A stretch of DNA of 64,000 nt from Lactobacillus sp. UCMA15818. GTDB lineage: Bacteria > Bacillota > Bacilli > Lactobacillales > Lactobacillaceae. Position 1 is the stretch's first letter, and each line of letters opens with the position of its first letter. Made by a program: the position numbers and the translations under genes. Positions 1-8,254 of the stretch are shown piece after piece. The stretch lies in the NCBI RefSeq assembly GCF_030400225.1, contig NZ_VJYB01000003.1, positions 165,783 through 229,782 of the forward strand, in the 5' to 3' direction. The notes beneath the pieces are model-generated. The model worked only from the letters and a program-made list of their open reading frames with translations. It did no database searches and was not told where the DNA came from.

Positions 1-422
1 ATGGTTCTAAAGGTTCCGAAGTTGCTTTAGCTAAGGCGATAGAAACAGTGAAGAATAATGAAGGATCCACATTAGATGTTTTACGTGTGCTTGACTTGAA
101 TTCCTTAGAATATGGTGGAGCTGGAATTGCTTTAGATGGCAGTGAAGTTTACCGAATTGAACAAGCTAATGAGGAATACATGTTTAGTTTGAAACAAAAG
201 TTAGTTAAAGAAAATGGGCTTAATGAAGAAGCTGTACATGTTCACTTACGTTTTGGAAATCCAAAACTTGTGATTGCGCATGATTTTCAGCCTGAATATG
301 GTAATGATTTGATTCTGGTTGGCTCGACAGGAAAGAATTTCTTTGAGCGACTAGTGATTGGGTCAGTTGCGTCTTATGTTATTAGGAATGCATCATGTGA
401 TGTGCTTATGGCTCGTAACTAG
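1..422 (+). CDS. Universal stress protein, UspA family (5' end outside window)
   Basis: The reading frame is open from base 3 and continues left of the window, so the N-terminus is missing. An internal GTG at 48 is probably not the start, because the codons before it read GSKGSEVALAKAIE, the usual first helix of UspA proteins. The C-terminal part carries the ATP-binding signature G-2x-G-9x-G(S/T): GSTG, nine residues, then GS, followed by the typical last strand ending DVLMARN. Usp proteins are cytosolic, nucleotide-binding stress-response proteins, usually about 150 residues. The specific role cannot be told from sequence. The next gene-like object downstream is an IS remnant, so this is the last gene of its unit. 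Confidence 0.9.
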   Translation, partial: GSKGSEVALAKAIETVKNNEGSTLDVLRVLDLNSLEYGGAGIALDGSEVYRIEQANEEYMFSLKQKLVKENGLNEEAVHVHLRFGNPKLVIAHDFQPEYGNDLILVGSTGKNFFERLVIGSVASYVIRNASCDVLMARN

Positions 423-555
423 TTTTTCGGAGCAAAAATAATAAAGAGATTCTGAAGATAATCTTAAAATTGTGTTCTAGAATACAAATAGAGGTGCTGG
501 GTTAAATAAACTTTGGTTCTTTGTCAATCGCTGTTGATGAGAAACTTTTATAAGA

Positions 556-591
556 AAATCAATTCATTTTCGAATTGGTTTTCTTTTTTTT
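556..591 (+). terminator. Rho-independent terminator-like hairpin
   Basis: GAAAATCAATTC and GAATTGGTTTTC form a 12-bp stem followed by a run of T on the plus strand. It overlaps the end of the transposase remnant and could end transcripts coming from the usp gene. Confidence 0.55.
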
Positions 592-788
592 ATTCGAATC
601 GTAAATTCAATTCTAATCTGGGTGTAAAAATGTGACCAATTTCTGTAGCCGTATGCCATGCGTTTAATTTGTTTGATTTTGCAATTAATGCCTTCTAGTG
701 GGCCATTTGAATAGTTACTTGCCATCATGCATTTGATATTTGGGCCTTGGATTTGAAGTATATTTTCGATAGAATAGTCTTGGAACAC
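564..788 (-). pseudogene. ISL3-family transposase, C-terminal fragment
   Basis: The frame encodes about 74 residues that include SNGPLEGINCKIKQIKR and YGYRNWSHF, the characteristic C-terminal block of the ISL3 DDE transposase domain. A full transposase has more than 400 residues. Here the catalytic DDE core and the zinc-finger N-terminus are absent, and a stop codon lies three codons upstream of the GTG where the frame opens. It is therefore a remnant and not a gene. Its stop lies about 50 bases inside the IS-like terminal repeat at 515, the normal geometry for this family. Confidence 0.75.
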
Positions 789-920
789 GTTTTCTCATTT
801 TCCTTTACTTTTACTTTGGTCGGTATTTGGTGGTGCATTTGGGAACTTGTTCTTTTATTGTACATGAAAATTAGGTGTTGATGAACTTCCATCAACACCT
901 AATATTGTAGAGCTGTCAAA

Positions 921-989
921 TTTTGATTCAGCGCCTCTATTTATTCCGTATAAACGTGTTTCGTAAGTCAAAACTCTCCGTCTAACTTC
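921..989. repeat. Dispersed non-coding repeat, copy A
   Basis: About 69 bases, from TTTTGATTCAGCGCCTCT to GTCTAACTTC, align with 25190-25258 at roughly three-quarters identity by eye. In copy B the first bases are the right arm of a perfect terminator; in copy A the left arm has decayed. It lies downstream of hicD and next to the IS remnant. Bases 789-1086 contain no gene. Confidence 0.5.
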
Positions 990-1086
990 GGATTACTCAT
1001 AACAAAGTACTCGCTATGTTCGTAATTTCGAGTTAATACTCAAATTTTCCTGACTTATGGCGCGCTCCTTCTATTTATTACGAAAA

Positions 1087-2004
1087 TTACATTGTAGCAA
1101 ACTTTTCTTTAATAGTAGCTGCAGAAGTTGCTAGTTTTTGTTCTTCTTCAGGTTGGAGAGGAATATCAATGAGTTCTTCAACTCCATTTTTTCCGATTAT
1201 TCCTGGTTGACCTAAATATGAGTCATATTTGACATTGTAAGATGAACAAGGACACATTAGTTGTGCATCATCAAGGACTGCGCGACTAAGTTTAATTGCA
1301 CAGGTTGCAATTGCGAAGCTAGTATAGCCTTTACCTGAATGAACAGCCCAACCGCCTGATCGTGCGGTATCCTCAAGTGTGTCTAAGTCTAGATTCATTT
1401 TTGGAGCAAGGGTCTCAAGCGGAAGTCCATTAACACTGACTGTTGACCATGCTACAAATTGAGATTCACCATGTTCACCATATACAAAACCAGATACATT
1501 TTTAGGATCAACATTAAATTTCTCTGATACAACACGCTGCATACGAGCAGTATCTAGGAAAGTCCCTGTTCCAAGTACACGTGAACCAGGCAATCCGATT
1601 TCTTTTTGAAGATATTGAGTAATTGCATCACAAGGATTCATCGTATCAATTAAGATGCCGCTAAATCCACTTTTTTTAATTTTAGGTGCAATATCTTTTA
1701 CAATTTCACGAGTATATTCGAATTCGGCCCATCTATTACCGCTTGCATTGTCAAGTGCATGAATATTTCCTGCAGTAACAAAAAGAATATCTGTATCTGC
1801 TAGTTCTGAATAATCTTGAATTTTAATTTTGGGTCTGCTGCCTAGTCGTGCTGTTGCATCTTGAAGATCAAGTTGTTCTGCTCTTGCTTTTTTCTTATTT
1901 TTATCTATTAGAATCAATTCATCGGCAAAGCCTTGAATTACAAGTGAGAATGCGATTGCAGCTCCAACATGTCCTACACCGATGATTGCATATTTTCTAC
2001 TCAT
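1087..2004 (-). CDS. hicD: L-2-hydroxyisocaproate dehydrogenase (lactate/malate dehydrogenase family)
   Basis: The protein has 305 residues and belongs to the NAD-dependent lactate/malate dehydrogenase superfamily. The N-terminal Rossmann motif is GVGHVGAAIAFSL. Further on are GTGTFLDTARMQR, which supplies the substrate-binding Arg and catalytic Asp region, and GEHGESQFVAWS with the catalytic His. These blocks match L-HicDH of Weissella confusa better than ordinary L-LDH. The enzyme interconverts 2-hydroxy acids and 2-keto acids of branched-chain amino acids. It is the last gene of an operon after ilvE and an EIIC-like membrane protein, 29 bases after the latter, so branched-chain substrates are likely. 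An ordinary L-LDH role cannot be excluded. Confidence 0.85.
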   Translation of the reverse strand: MSRKYAIIGVGHVGAAIAFSLVIQGFADELILIDKNKKKARAEQLDLQDATARLGSRPKIKIQDYSELADTDILFVTAGNIHALDNASGNRWAEFEYTREIVKDIAPKIKKSGFSGILIDTMNPCDAITQYLQKEIGLPGSRVLGTGTFLDTARMQRVVSEKFNVDPKNVSGFVYGEHGESQFVAWSTVSVNGLPLETLAPKMNLDLDTLEDTARSGGWAVHSGKGYTSFAIATCAIKLSRAVLDDAQLMCPCSSYNVKYDSYLGQPGIIGKNGVEELIDIPLQPEEEQKLATSAATIKEKFATM

Positions 2005-2033
2005 TTTTTACATCCCTTGCTAATTAGAATTAG

Positions 2034-3119
2034 TTAAACGATCTCCAAGTGTAATTGATTTTCTTTGATAAAACCAGCTTTTTTCATCATTCCATATGCC
2101 ACCAGTGAAATAACCATAGGTAAGACAACCCCTGTAAACATGTAGATTGCGAATTGGCTCCATCCTTGTGCGGCATAGGCCAAGGGTGCAATAAAGGAAT
2201 TTAATCCTAAACCGGCCAGTTTATAGGTTGAGCGGAAGCCAAACATAATCGTTGCAATTGGGGCACAGACAACAGCTGAGAGCAGCGAAGGGACTAATAG
2301 ATATGGGTTAATCAAAAGATTTGGAAATTGTACTTTTGGTGTCATAACTCCTTGCGCAATATTAGCTCCTAAGTTATTTTGGCGAAATGACATTGCTGTA
2401 AAGGCAACAAATTGTGATGTTGTTCCAATCAAAGCAGCAGCTGACGAAATTGGATCCAATGTTAAAGCGATTGCTAAAGCTGCTGATGACGCTGGGGTCA
2501 TTAAGAAGAGTGCCCAGACTACAGAAATTGAAATTGAGCCTACTAATGGATTTACTTGCATTGTCTCAGCAATGAATGCACTGGCGTTTAACAACAATGG
2601 AGTAGTGACAGCAGCCAGGCCTAACCCGCAAATTCCTCCTACCAAGGTTGCAGTGAAAGGAACAAGCATCATATCTAAAGGTGTCTTACCAGATAGATAT
2701 TTACCAATTAAGGCGGCAATCAATCCAGCTAAGACAGCACTGACTGGCTGACCTGTTGCAAAAGTTGCACTTCCGGCAGCTTGCATTAAAGATGTGCCGG
2801 TTGCAGTTGTTCCATTGACAGCTGTTGAAGTAAAGTGCACCGCATTTGCACCAATTGTTGAAGAAATCATTGCACTAAAAATGACGAGCGAGCTTGTCTC
2901 TAATTGAGATGCAATTGCAACACCAAGAGCGGGGGCTAATAAATCATTAGCAATAACACCGACCTGATATAAGGCATTCCAGTGAATAAACGAGGCAATT
3001 GTCTGCAGCAACAGTCCGATCCCTAATGTGACTAAGATGGCATTGGAAACGGCAGCTGAGATTCGATATACATAGTCCTTAACTGTTGTCGTTGATTTTG
3101 TAGCACCTGTGTTCTCCAT
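2034..3119 (-). CDS. Polytopic membrane protein of the PTS EIIC-like family (PF13303 type)
   Basis: The protein has 361 residues with about nine to ten hydrophobic segments and small-residue-rich loops such as SAVNGTTATGTS and GQPVSAVLAGL. It resembles the PTS_EIIC_2 membrane family. No EIIA or EIIB domain is attached or encoded nearby, so phosphotransfer-coupled sugar uptake is not supported by the context. It sits between ilvE and hicD in one transcription unit, 41 bases after ilvE. A transporter for 2-hydroxy or 2-keto acids of branched-chain amino acids is the most economical inference, but substrate and direction are unknown. Start: ATG preceded by a GGAG-type site. Confidence 0.75.
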   Translation of the reverse strand: MENTGATKSTTTVKDYVYRISAAVSNAILVTLGIGLLLQTIASFIHWNALYQVGVIANDLLAPALGVAIASQLETSSLVIFSAMISSTIGANAVHFTSTAVNGTTATGTSLMQAAGSATFATGQPVSAVLAGLIAALIGKYLSGKTPLDMMLVPFTATLVGGICGLGLAAVTTPLLLNASAFIAETMQVNPLVGSISISVVWALFLMTPASSAALAIALTLDPISSAAALIGTTSQFVAFTAMSFRQNNLGANIAQGVMTPKVQFPNLLINPYLLVPSLLSAVVCAPIATIMFGFRSTYKLAGLGLNSFIAPLAYAAQGWSQFAIYMFTGVVLPMVISLVAYGMMKKAGFIKENQLHLEIV

Positions 3120-3160
3120 TGTTGAACAACTCCTATTCCTTTTTTTGTCCTAATACTGTC

Positions 3161-4207
3161 CTAAACTTTTTCAATCCAACCTTCAGGTGCTGTAATATCA
3201 CCGAATTGGATACCAATTAATTCATCATATAGTTTGCGAGTGACAGGGCCGACTTCTGTTTTACTATAGAATACATGGAAGTTATCACCGTATTGGAAAC
3301 CACCAATAGGTGAGATAACTGCAGCAGTTCCGCAAGCACCGGCTTCAGCAAGATGATCAAGTTGGTCAATGTAAATATCACCTTGTTCTGTTTTCATACC
3401 AAAGTTATGTTCAGCGAGGTACAGCAACGAGAACTTAGTTACACTTGGTAAGATGGATGGTGACTTAGGTGTTACAAATTTACCATCTTTAGTGATTCCA
3501 AAGAAGTTAGCTGAACCAACTTCTTCAATTTTCTGGTGATCAATTGGATCAAGATAGATACAATCCGAGAAACCAGCATTATGTGCAAGCTGACCAGGGA
3601 AGAGACTAGCTGCGTAGTTACCGCCAACCTTACTTGCCCCAGTTCCTTTATGGGCAGCACGGTCATATTCAGAAGCAATAAAGTTTGTAGGTGTCAAGCC
3701 ACCCTTGAAGTAGTTTCCAACGGGCATGGCAAAGATTGAAAAAATATATTCTTCAGCGGGATGAACACCAATATTGCCACCAACACCGACAAGGTATGGG
3801 CGAAGATAGAGTGTAGCACCTGTGCCATATGGAGGAATATATTTTTCATTGGCTTTCACAACTTCCTTTAATGCTGCGACAAACATTTCAGTAGGAACCT
3901 TAGGCATCATTAGTCTTTCACAACTGTTCTGCATTCTTTGGGCATTTTGATCTGGGCGGAAAAGATTGATACTCCCATCTTTACAGCGATAAGCCTTAAG
4001 TCCTTCAAAAACCTCTTGACCATAGTGCAGACATGTTGATCCTTCATTAATGGTAATTGTAGCTTCATCTGTAAGACCAGCATCACGCCATTCACCATCG
4101 CGCCAGTAAGCGCGATAACGATAAGGCAAGTTCATATAAGTAAAACCAAGATTGCTCCAGTCTAATTCAGATGGGTCCTTTGCTTTTGGTGTTGTTGAAA
4201 GTGACAT
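3161..4207 (-). CDS. ilvE: Branched-chain amino acid aminotransferase
   Basis: The protein has 348 residues and is a fold-type IV PLP aminotransferase. It contains LHYGQEVFEGLKAYR near residue 60 and the PLP lysine (about K193) in GASKVGGNYAASL. VGSANFFGI and ACGTAAVISPI bind cofactor and substrate. It transfers amino groups between Leu/Ile/Val and glutamate through the branched-chain 2-keto acids. The start ATG follows a strong AAGGAGG site. It is the first gene of the ilvE-membrane protein-hicD operon and lies behind a 300-base leader with a branched-chain-rich peptide and terminators. This suggests expression rises when charged Leu/Val/Ile tRNA is scarce, that is, when the enzyme would run in the biosynthetic direction. 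Confidence 0.95.
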   Translation of the reverse strand: MSLSTTPKAKDPSELDWSNLGFTYMNLPYRYRAYWRDGEWRDAGLTDEATITINEGSTCLHYGQEVFEGLKAYRCKDGSINLFRPDQNAQRMQNSCERLMMPKVPTEMFVAALKEVVKANEKYIPPYGTGATLYLRPYLVGVGGNIGVHPAEEYIFSIFAMPVGNYFKGGLTPTNFIASEYDRAAHKGTGASKVGGNYAASLFPGQLAHNAGFSDCIYLDPIDHQKIEEVGSANFFGITKDGKFVTPKSPSILPSVTKFSLLYLAEHNFGMKTEQGDIYIDQLDHLAEAGACGTAAVISPIGGFQYGDNFHVFYSKTEVGPVTRKLYDELIGIQFGDITAPEGWIEKV

Positions 4208-4251
4208 TTTAATTCCTCCTTATTTTTGAATCATGAGAGCCGTTTGAAGTT

Positions 4252-4299
4252 AAAACAAAAAGCACTCACCGCCAAGAATATAATTCGGCGGTGGGTGCT
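4252..4299 (-). terminator. Second leader terminator upstream of ilvE (T2)
   Basis: On the minus strand AGCACCCACCGCC (4299-4287) pairs with GGCGGTGAGTGCT (4273-4261), with one mismatch, followed by TTTTGTTTT. It stands directly after terminator T1 and before the ilvE ribosome-binding site. ACCGCC also occurs earlier in the leader (4426-4421, codons 11-12) and could compete for the right arm. That is only a pairing possibility. Confidence 0.8.
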
Positions 4300-4300
4300 T

Positions 4301-4337
4301 AAAAAAATCCATCGCCTAGTTATCCTAGCGCGATGGA
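4301..4337 (-). terminator. Attenuator terminator T1 of the ilvE leader
   Basis: On the minus strand TCCATCGC (4337-4330) pairs with GCGATGGA (4315-4308). The inner CTAG/CTAG pair extends the stem, and seven T residues follow (4307-4301). Its left arm overlaps CATCGCGC, the 3' arm of the competing antiterminator, so only one of the two can form. Confidence 0.85.
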
Positions 4338-4388
4338 CTTAATGTCTGAACAATCTAATCAGCCGAGACATTAAGCAACACATCGCGC
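4328..4388 (-). promoter_or_regulatory. Antiterminator of the ilvE leader
   Basis: On the minus strand GCGCGATG (4388-4381) can pair with CATCGCGC (4335-4328). Inside it CTTAATGTCT (4375-4366) pairs perfectly with AGACATTAAG (4347-4338). The long hairpin captures the left arm of terminator T1. Its 5' arm begins six bases after the LVSLVII codon block of the leader peptide, and its inner stem overlaps the leader stop codon. A ribosome stalled on those codons would let it form, and a ribosome reaching the stop would break it. Confidence 0.75.
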
Positions 4389-4456
4389 GTGCTAATAATG
4401 ACTAGGCTCACTAGATACTGGGCGGTATTACTACAAACAGTGATTGTACGTGACAT
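4355..4456 (-). CDS. Leader peptide of the ilvE operon (33 residues, branched-chain-rich)
   Basis: ATG at 4456 follows AGAGGAG with a 9-base spacing, and the frame runs 33 codons to TAG. Twelve of the 33 residues are Leu, Ile or Val, with the blocks LVSLVII (codons 15-21) and DVLLNV (codons 25-30). The peptide lies between a good promoter and the alternative antiterminator/terminator structures. This is the classic layout of a ribosome-sensing leader peptide, as described for branched-chain operons of enterobacteria and for the ilv/leu operon of Lactococcus lactis. The peptide itself probably has no function after synthesis. Confidence 0.8.
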   Translation of the reverse strand: MSRTITVCSNTAQYLVSLVIISTRDVLLNVSAD

Positions 4457-4516
4457 GTTGCTCAACTCCTCTCAATAATTGATTGCTATAACGTGACTTC
4501 ATAATTGATATTTCTT

Positions 4517-4544
4517 ATTATAACTATTGTCATTAAAAAAGCAA
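4517..4544 (-). promoter_or_regulatory. Promoter of the ilvE operon
   Basis: On the minus strand TTGCTT (4544-4539), 16 bases, then a perfect TATAAT (4522-4517). Transcription would start near 4510, about 55 bases before the leader-peptide ATG. Confidence 0.75.
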
Positions 4545-4668
4545 CCTCTTTTTTAATAAAAATGTAATTTTATTATTTTTAATGCCAGAATTGTTTAATA
4601 AAACATACAAATCATGTGGAAAAGGTGAGATTAAAATCTTTCCATAAGATGAGAAAAAGATTGTCTTA

Positions 4669-4697
4669 TTGACTTTTTCAATAATTGAAAGTATATT
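4669..4697 (+). promoter_or_regulatory. Promoter of mnmE-mnmG
   Basis: TTGACT (4669-4674), 17 bases, TATATT (4692-4697). It is divergent from the ilvE promoter, about 125 bases away, and gives an mnmE leader of roughly 100 bases. Confidence 0.7.
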
Positions 4698-4734
4698 ATA
4701 GGCAATCATTCTTATCTTAATTGATGAAGTAGTC

Positions 4735-4780
4735 AAAGTGCTTTATCCACGTTTTCAAGGCGTGGAGTGGCGCTTTTTTT
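4735..4780 (+). terminator. Terminator-like hairpin in the mnmE leader
   Basis: AAAGTGC...TCCACG (735-751 of this kilobase) pairs with CGTGGA...GCGCTTTT, followed by seven or more T residues at 4774-4780. The upstream neighbour is divergent, so no gene ends here. The hairpin lies between the mnmE promoter and its ribosome-binding site and would act as an attenuator. Confidence 0.6.
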
Positions 4781-4806
4781 ATTGTCTAAAAGGAGGTAGT
4801 GGAGAG

Positions 4807-6201
4807 TTGGCAGCAAATACGATTACAGAATATGATACGATTGCAGCGATTTCAACTCCACCTGGTGAAGGTGCAATTTCAATTGTGCGTTTAAGTGGAG
4901 AAGAAGCATTACAGATTGCACAAAGTATATTTTCTGGGAAAGAATTAACTAAAGTTGAGAGTCATACCATAAATTATGGTCATATTATTAATCCGAGAAC
5001 TAAGCAAGAAATTGATGAAGTTATGGTTTCAGTAATGAGGGCACCCAAAACATTTACACGGGAAAATGTTGTAGAAATCAATTGTCATGGAGGAATCGTT
5101 GCAACTAACGAAATTCTACAGCTACTATTAAGCAATGGTGCTCGGTTGGCTGAACCGGGTGAATTCACCAAACGTGCTTTTTTACATGGCAGAATTGATC
5201 TTTCACAAGCAGAAGCAGTGATGGATCTTATCAGAGCTAAGACGGATAGATCAATGAAAGTTGCATTGAACCAATTGGATGGGAATCTTTCACAGCTAAT
5301 CAGGAATTTACGTCAAGACATATTAGATGTCCTAGCACAGGTCGAGGTCAATATTGATTATCCGGAATATGACGATGTTGAAGAGATAACAACAAGGTTA
5401 CTAAAAGAAAAGGCACAAGATACAAAAGCACGGATAGAACAACTATTACAAACCGCTAAACAAGGCAAGGTCTTACGTGAAGGATTGGCAACGGCGATTA
5501 TTGGTAAACCTAATGTTGGCAAGTCTAGTTTGTTAAATCACTTACTGCATGAAGACAAAGCGATTGTGACAGATGTCGCGGGAACAACACGCGATGTGAT
5601 TGAAGAATATGTAAATGTTAGAGGAGTTCCACTTAAATTAGTTGATACTGCAGGGATTCGTGAGACCTCAGATAAAGTAGAAAAAATTGGAGTTGAACGT
5701 TCTAAAAGGGCAATTGAGCAAGCAGATTTAGTGATGTTGGTGTTGAATCAAAGTGAACCATTAACTGTTGAAGATCAACAATTAATAGACTTAACTAAAG
5801 ATAAGAAAAGAATCGTTTTACTAAATAAGGTGGATTTGCCTTCAAAAATAGACTTTACACAGCTTACGAAGGAAGTAGGTAAAGATGAGTTGCTGAATAT
5901 CTCCGTTTTGAAGAATGAAGGAATTAACAAGCTAGAAGAAAAAATTGCAAAATTGTTCTTTGGCGGAATTGAGAATAGTCAGACAACGATCATGGTTACA
6001 AATGCAAGACATATTGGTCTCTTAAATCAAGCAAGAGACTCATTAGATTCTGTTTTAAGCGGAATCGAAGCTAATATGCCAGTAGACTTAATTCAAATTG
6101 ATATGACTAATTGCTGGGATTTATTGGGCGAGATTACAGGAGATAGTTATCAAGACGAACTATTGACGCAATTATTCAGTCAATTTTGTTTAGGAAAATA
6201 A
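4807..6201 (+). CDS. mnmE: tRNA modification GTPase MnmE (TrmE)
   Basis: With the TTG start at 4807 the protein has 464 residues, the family's normal length. AAAGGAGG lies about ten bases before this TTG. A longer frame from a GTG at 4738 would run through the leader hairpin and is rejected. The N-terminal domain contains [16 protein letters not shown], and the G domain has [15 protein letters not shown] with switch residues AGTTRDV, DTAG and NKVD. The C-terminus ends FCLGK, the catalytic CxGK motif. With MnmG it installs the (carboxymethyl)aminomethyl group at U34 of certain tRNAs, using tetrahydrofolate. mnmG follows after 28 bases, forming the standard two-gene operon. Confidence 0.97.
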   Translation: MAANTITEYDTIAAISTPPGEGAISIVRLSGEEALQIAQSIFSGKELTKVESHTINYGHIINPRTKQEIDEVMVSVMRAPKTFTRENVVEINCHGGIVATNEILQLLLSNGARLAEPGEFTKRAFLHGRIDLSQAEAVMDLIRAKTDRSMKVALNQLDGNLSQLIRNLRQDILDVLAQVEVNIDYPEYDDVEEITTRLLKEKAQDTKARIEQLLQTAKQGKVLREGLATAIIGKPNVGKSSLLNHLLHEDKAIVTDVAGTTRDVIEEYVNVRGVPLKLVDTAGIRETSDKVEKIGVERSKRAIEQADLVMLVLNQSEPLTVEDQQLIDLTKDKKRIVLLNKVDLPSKIDFTQLTKEVGKDELLNISVLKNEGINKLEEKIAKLFFGGIENSQTTIMVTNARHIGLLNQARDSLDSVLSGIEANMPVDLIQIDMTNCWDLLGEITGDSYQDELLTQLFSQFCLGK

Positions 6202-6229
6202 ATAATTAGATGGAAGATAGGAGATCGTA

Positions 6230-8134
6230 ATGGACGTAAAGCAATATGCTAGCAAAGACTATGATGTAATCGTAGTTGGAGCGGGGCATGCAGGCTGTGA
6301 AGCTGCATTGGCTGCAGCCCGGATGGGGAATGAAACTCTCTTAGTAACAATCAATCTTGAGATGGTGGCATTTATGCCATGCAACCCTTCTATAGGCGGA
6401 CCAGCCAAAGGGATTGTTGTGCGGGAATTAGATGCACTTGGCGGTGAAATGGGTCGTAATATTGATAAGACGTATGTACAGATGAGAATGCTGAATACTG
6501 GTAAAGGTCCAGCTGTAAGGGCATTGAGAGCACAGGCTGATAAACGTGCATACTCAATCGAAATGAAGCACACTATCGAAAAGGAACCAAATCTAACATT
6601 ACGTCAGGGAATTGTTGATAACTTAATTGTTGAAGATGGTGTTGTTAGAGGTGTAATTACTAATACAGGCGCACGATATGGTGCTAAAAGTGTCGTATTG
6701 ACGACTGGAACAGCAGCTCGTGGAAAGATTATTATAGGTGAATTAATGTATTCCTCTGGTCCTAATAATACACAGCCTTCGATGAAACTATCAGGTAATT
6801 TGGAAAAATTAGGATTTGAACTGAAACGCTTTAAGACGGGAACTCCACCACGAGTTGATGGAAATACGATTGAATATGGAGTAACTGAAGAACAGCCGGG
6901 TGACAAGGAACCAAATCATTTTAGTTTTGAGACTTCTGATGATGATTACTTGAATGCAAAGGATCAGTTATCATGCTGGTTAACATATACTAATGAGAAA
7001 ACACATGAGTTGATTCGAGCAAATCTTGATCGTGCGCCGATGTTTTCAGGCGTGATTGAGGGAGTTGGACCAAGGTATTGTCCATCGATTGAAGATAAGA
7101 TTGTGAGATTTGCTGATAAACCGCGGCATCAATTGTTTATTGAACCAGAAGGACGCAATACCGATGAGTTTTATGTTCAAGGTTTGTCGACTTCAATGCC
7201 AGAAGAAATTCAACAGCAAATGGTGCATTCTATCAAAGGGCTTGAGCATGCTGAAATGATGCGGCCAGGTTATGCAATTGAATATGATATTGTTTCACCG
7301 TATCAATTAAGACCTACATTGGAGACAAAGCTAATTAGTGGATTATATACTGCGGGTCAAACAAATGGGACTTCGGGTTATGAAGAGGCTGCTGGTCAAG
7401 GAATGTTAGCCGGAATTAATGCAGGGTTACACGCTCTTGACAAAGAAGAAGTTGTGCTCAAGCGTAGTGATGCCTATATTGGTGTGATGGTTGATGATCT
7501 AGTAACCAAGGGAACAAACGAGCCGTATCGTTTATTAACATCGCGTGCAGAGTACCGCTTGATTTTGCGTCATGATAATGCAGATATGCGTTTGACTGAA
7601 TTAGGCCATGAGATTGGCTTGATTTCTGACGAACGTTATGCTCAATTTGAAGCTAAAAAGGCGGCAATTGAAGCTGAAAAAGCACGACTTGAGGGTTATC
7701 GAATTAAGCCAAATGAGCAAGTCAATGCGTTTCTTGCAGAAAAAGGTGCTGCACCACTGAAAGATGGCGTATTGGCAAGCGATTTTTTGCGCCGCCCAGA
7801 AGTGACCTATGCTGAATTAGCTGAGTTTATTCCAGAGCCGACAGAGAAAATTGATAATCGGGTAATTGAACAAGTTGAGATTCAAATTAAATATGAGGGT
7901 TACATCAAAAAGGCCAATCAAAAAGTTGAGAAGCTCAAAAAGATGGAAGCCAAAAAAATTCCAGATCGAATTGATTATAGTGCGATTGAGGGAATTGCCA
8001 CGGAAGCGCGGCAAAAATTCGAAAAAATTCGTCCCGAAACACTGGCACAAGCTAGTCGAATCAGTGGAGTTAACCCAGCAGATATTTCGATCTTGGCGAT
8101 TTATATTGAACAGGGCAAGATAGCAAAGGTTTAG
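6230..8134 (+). CDS. mnmG: tRNA uridine-5-carboxymethylaminomethyl modification enzyme MnmG (GidA)
   Basis: The protein has 634 residues, normal for MnmG. The FAD-binding Rossmann motif [17 protein letters not shown] starts near residue 17. The family motifs [33 protein letters not shown] and [18 protein letters not shown] follow, and the helical C-terminal domain ends KIAKV. MnmG is the flavin- and NADH-dependent partner of MnmE in wobble-uridine modification. The ATG follows GATAGGAGATCGTA. It is co-transcribed with mnmE and ends before a weak hairpin (8198-8214) and a better terminator at 8277. Confidence 0.97.
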   Translation: MDVKQYASKDYDVIVVGAGHAGCEAALAAARMGNETLLVTINLEMVAFMPCNPSIGGPAKGIVVRELDALGGEMGRNIDKTYVQMRMLNTGKGPAVRALRAQADKRAYSIEMKHTIEKEPNLTLRQGIVDNLIVEDGVVRGVITNTGARYGAKSVVLTTGTAARGKIIIGELMYSSGPNNTQPSMKLSGNLEKLGFELKRFKTGTPPRVDGNTIEYGVTEEQPGDKEPNHFSFETSDDDYLNAKDQLSCWLTYTNEKTHELIRANLDRAPMFSGVIEGVGPRYCPSIEDKIVRFADKPRHQLFIEPEGRNTDEFYVQGLSTSMPEEIQQQMVHSIKGLEHAEMMRPGYAIEYDIVSPYQLRPTLETKLISGLYTAGQTNGTSGYEEAAGQGMLAGINAGLHALDKEEVVLKRSDAYIGVMVDDLVTKGTNEPYRLLTSRAEYRLILRHDNADMRLTELGHEIGLISDERYAQFEAKKAAIEAEKARLEGYRIKPNEQVNAFLAEKGAAPLKDGVLASDFLRRPEVTYAELAEFIPEPTEKIDNRVIEQVEIQIKYEGYIKKANQKVEKLKKMEAKKIPDRIDYSAIEGIATEARQKFEKIRPETLAQASRISGVNPADISILAIYIEQGKIAKV

Positions 8135-8254
8135 ATTATGGAAGATATACTTTTTGTACAAGTTTTGGATGGTAATAAAAATAAAATAGATTCTTTTCAA
8201 ATAGGAATTATTTGGTTTTTTCTCCACAAAACAAGCAAAATTTATTAAAAAATG

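Larger units (their letters stand above)
515..914. mobile_element. Internally deleted ISL3-type insertion sequence
   Basis: The left edge starts with GGTTCTTTGTCAA (515-527), close to the usual ISL3-family terminal repeat GGCTCTTTGTCAA. The segment then contains the 3' end of an ISL3-type transposase on the minus strand. It ends in a hairpin (870-883 with 890-903) and CATCAACACC...TAGAGC, which resembles a degenerate copy of the opposite end. About 400 bases remain of an element that is normally well over 1 kb, so it cannot move by itself. The right boundary is uncertain. Confidence 0.5.

Noticed and set aside
4208..4544. T-box riboswitch upstream of ilvE
   Set aside because: No T-box bulge sequence (AGGGUGGNACCGCG type) or specifier stem is visible, and a translated branched-chain-rich frame explains the structures better.
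4738..4806. Longer N-terminus for MnmE starting at GTG 4738
   Set aside because: It would translate the terminator hairpin and the Shine-Dalgarno site; TTG 4807 gives the normal N-terminus and length.
7817..8227. Protein-coding gene opposite the end of mnmG
   Set aside because: The frame is antisense to conserved mnmG codons, is rich in Asn/Phe/Leu and has no credible start site.
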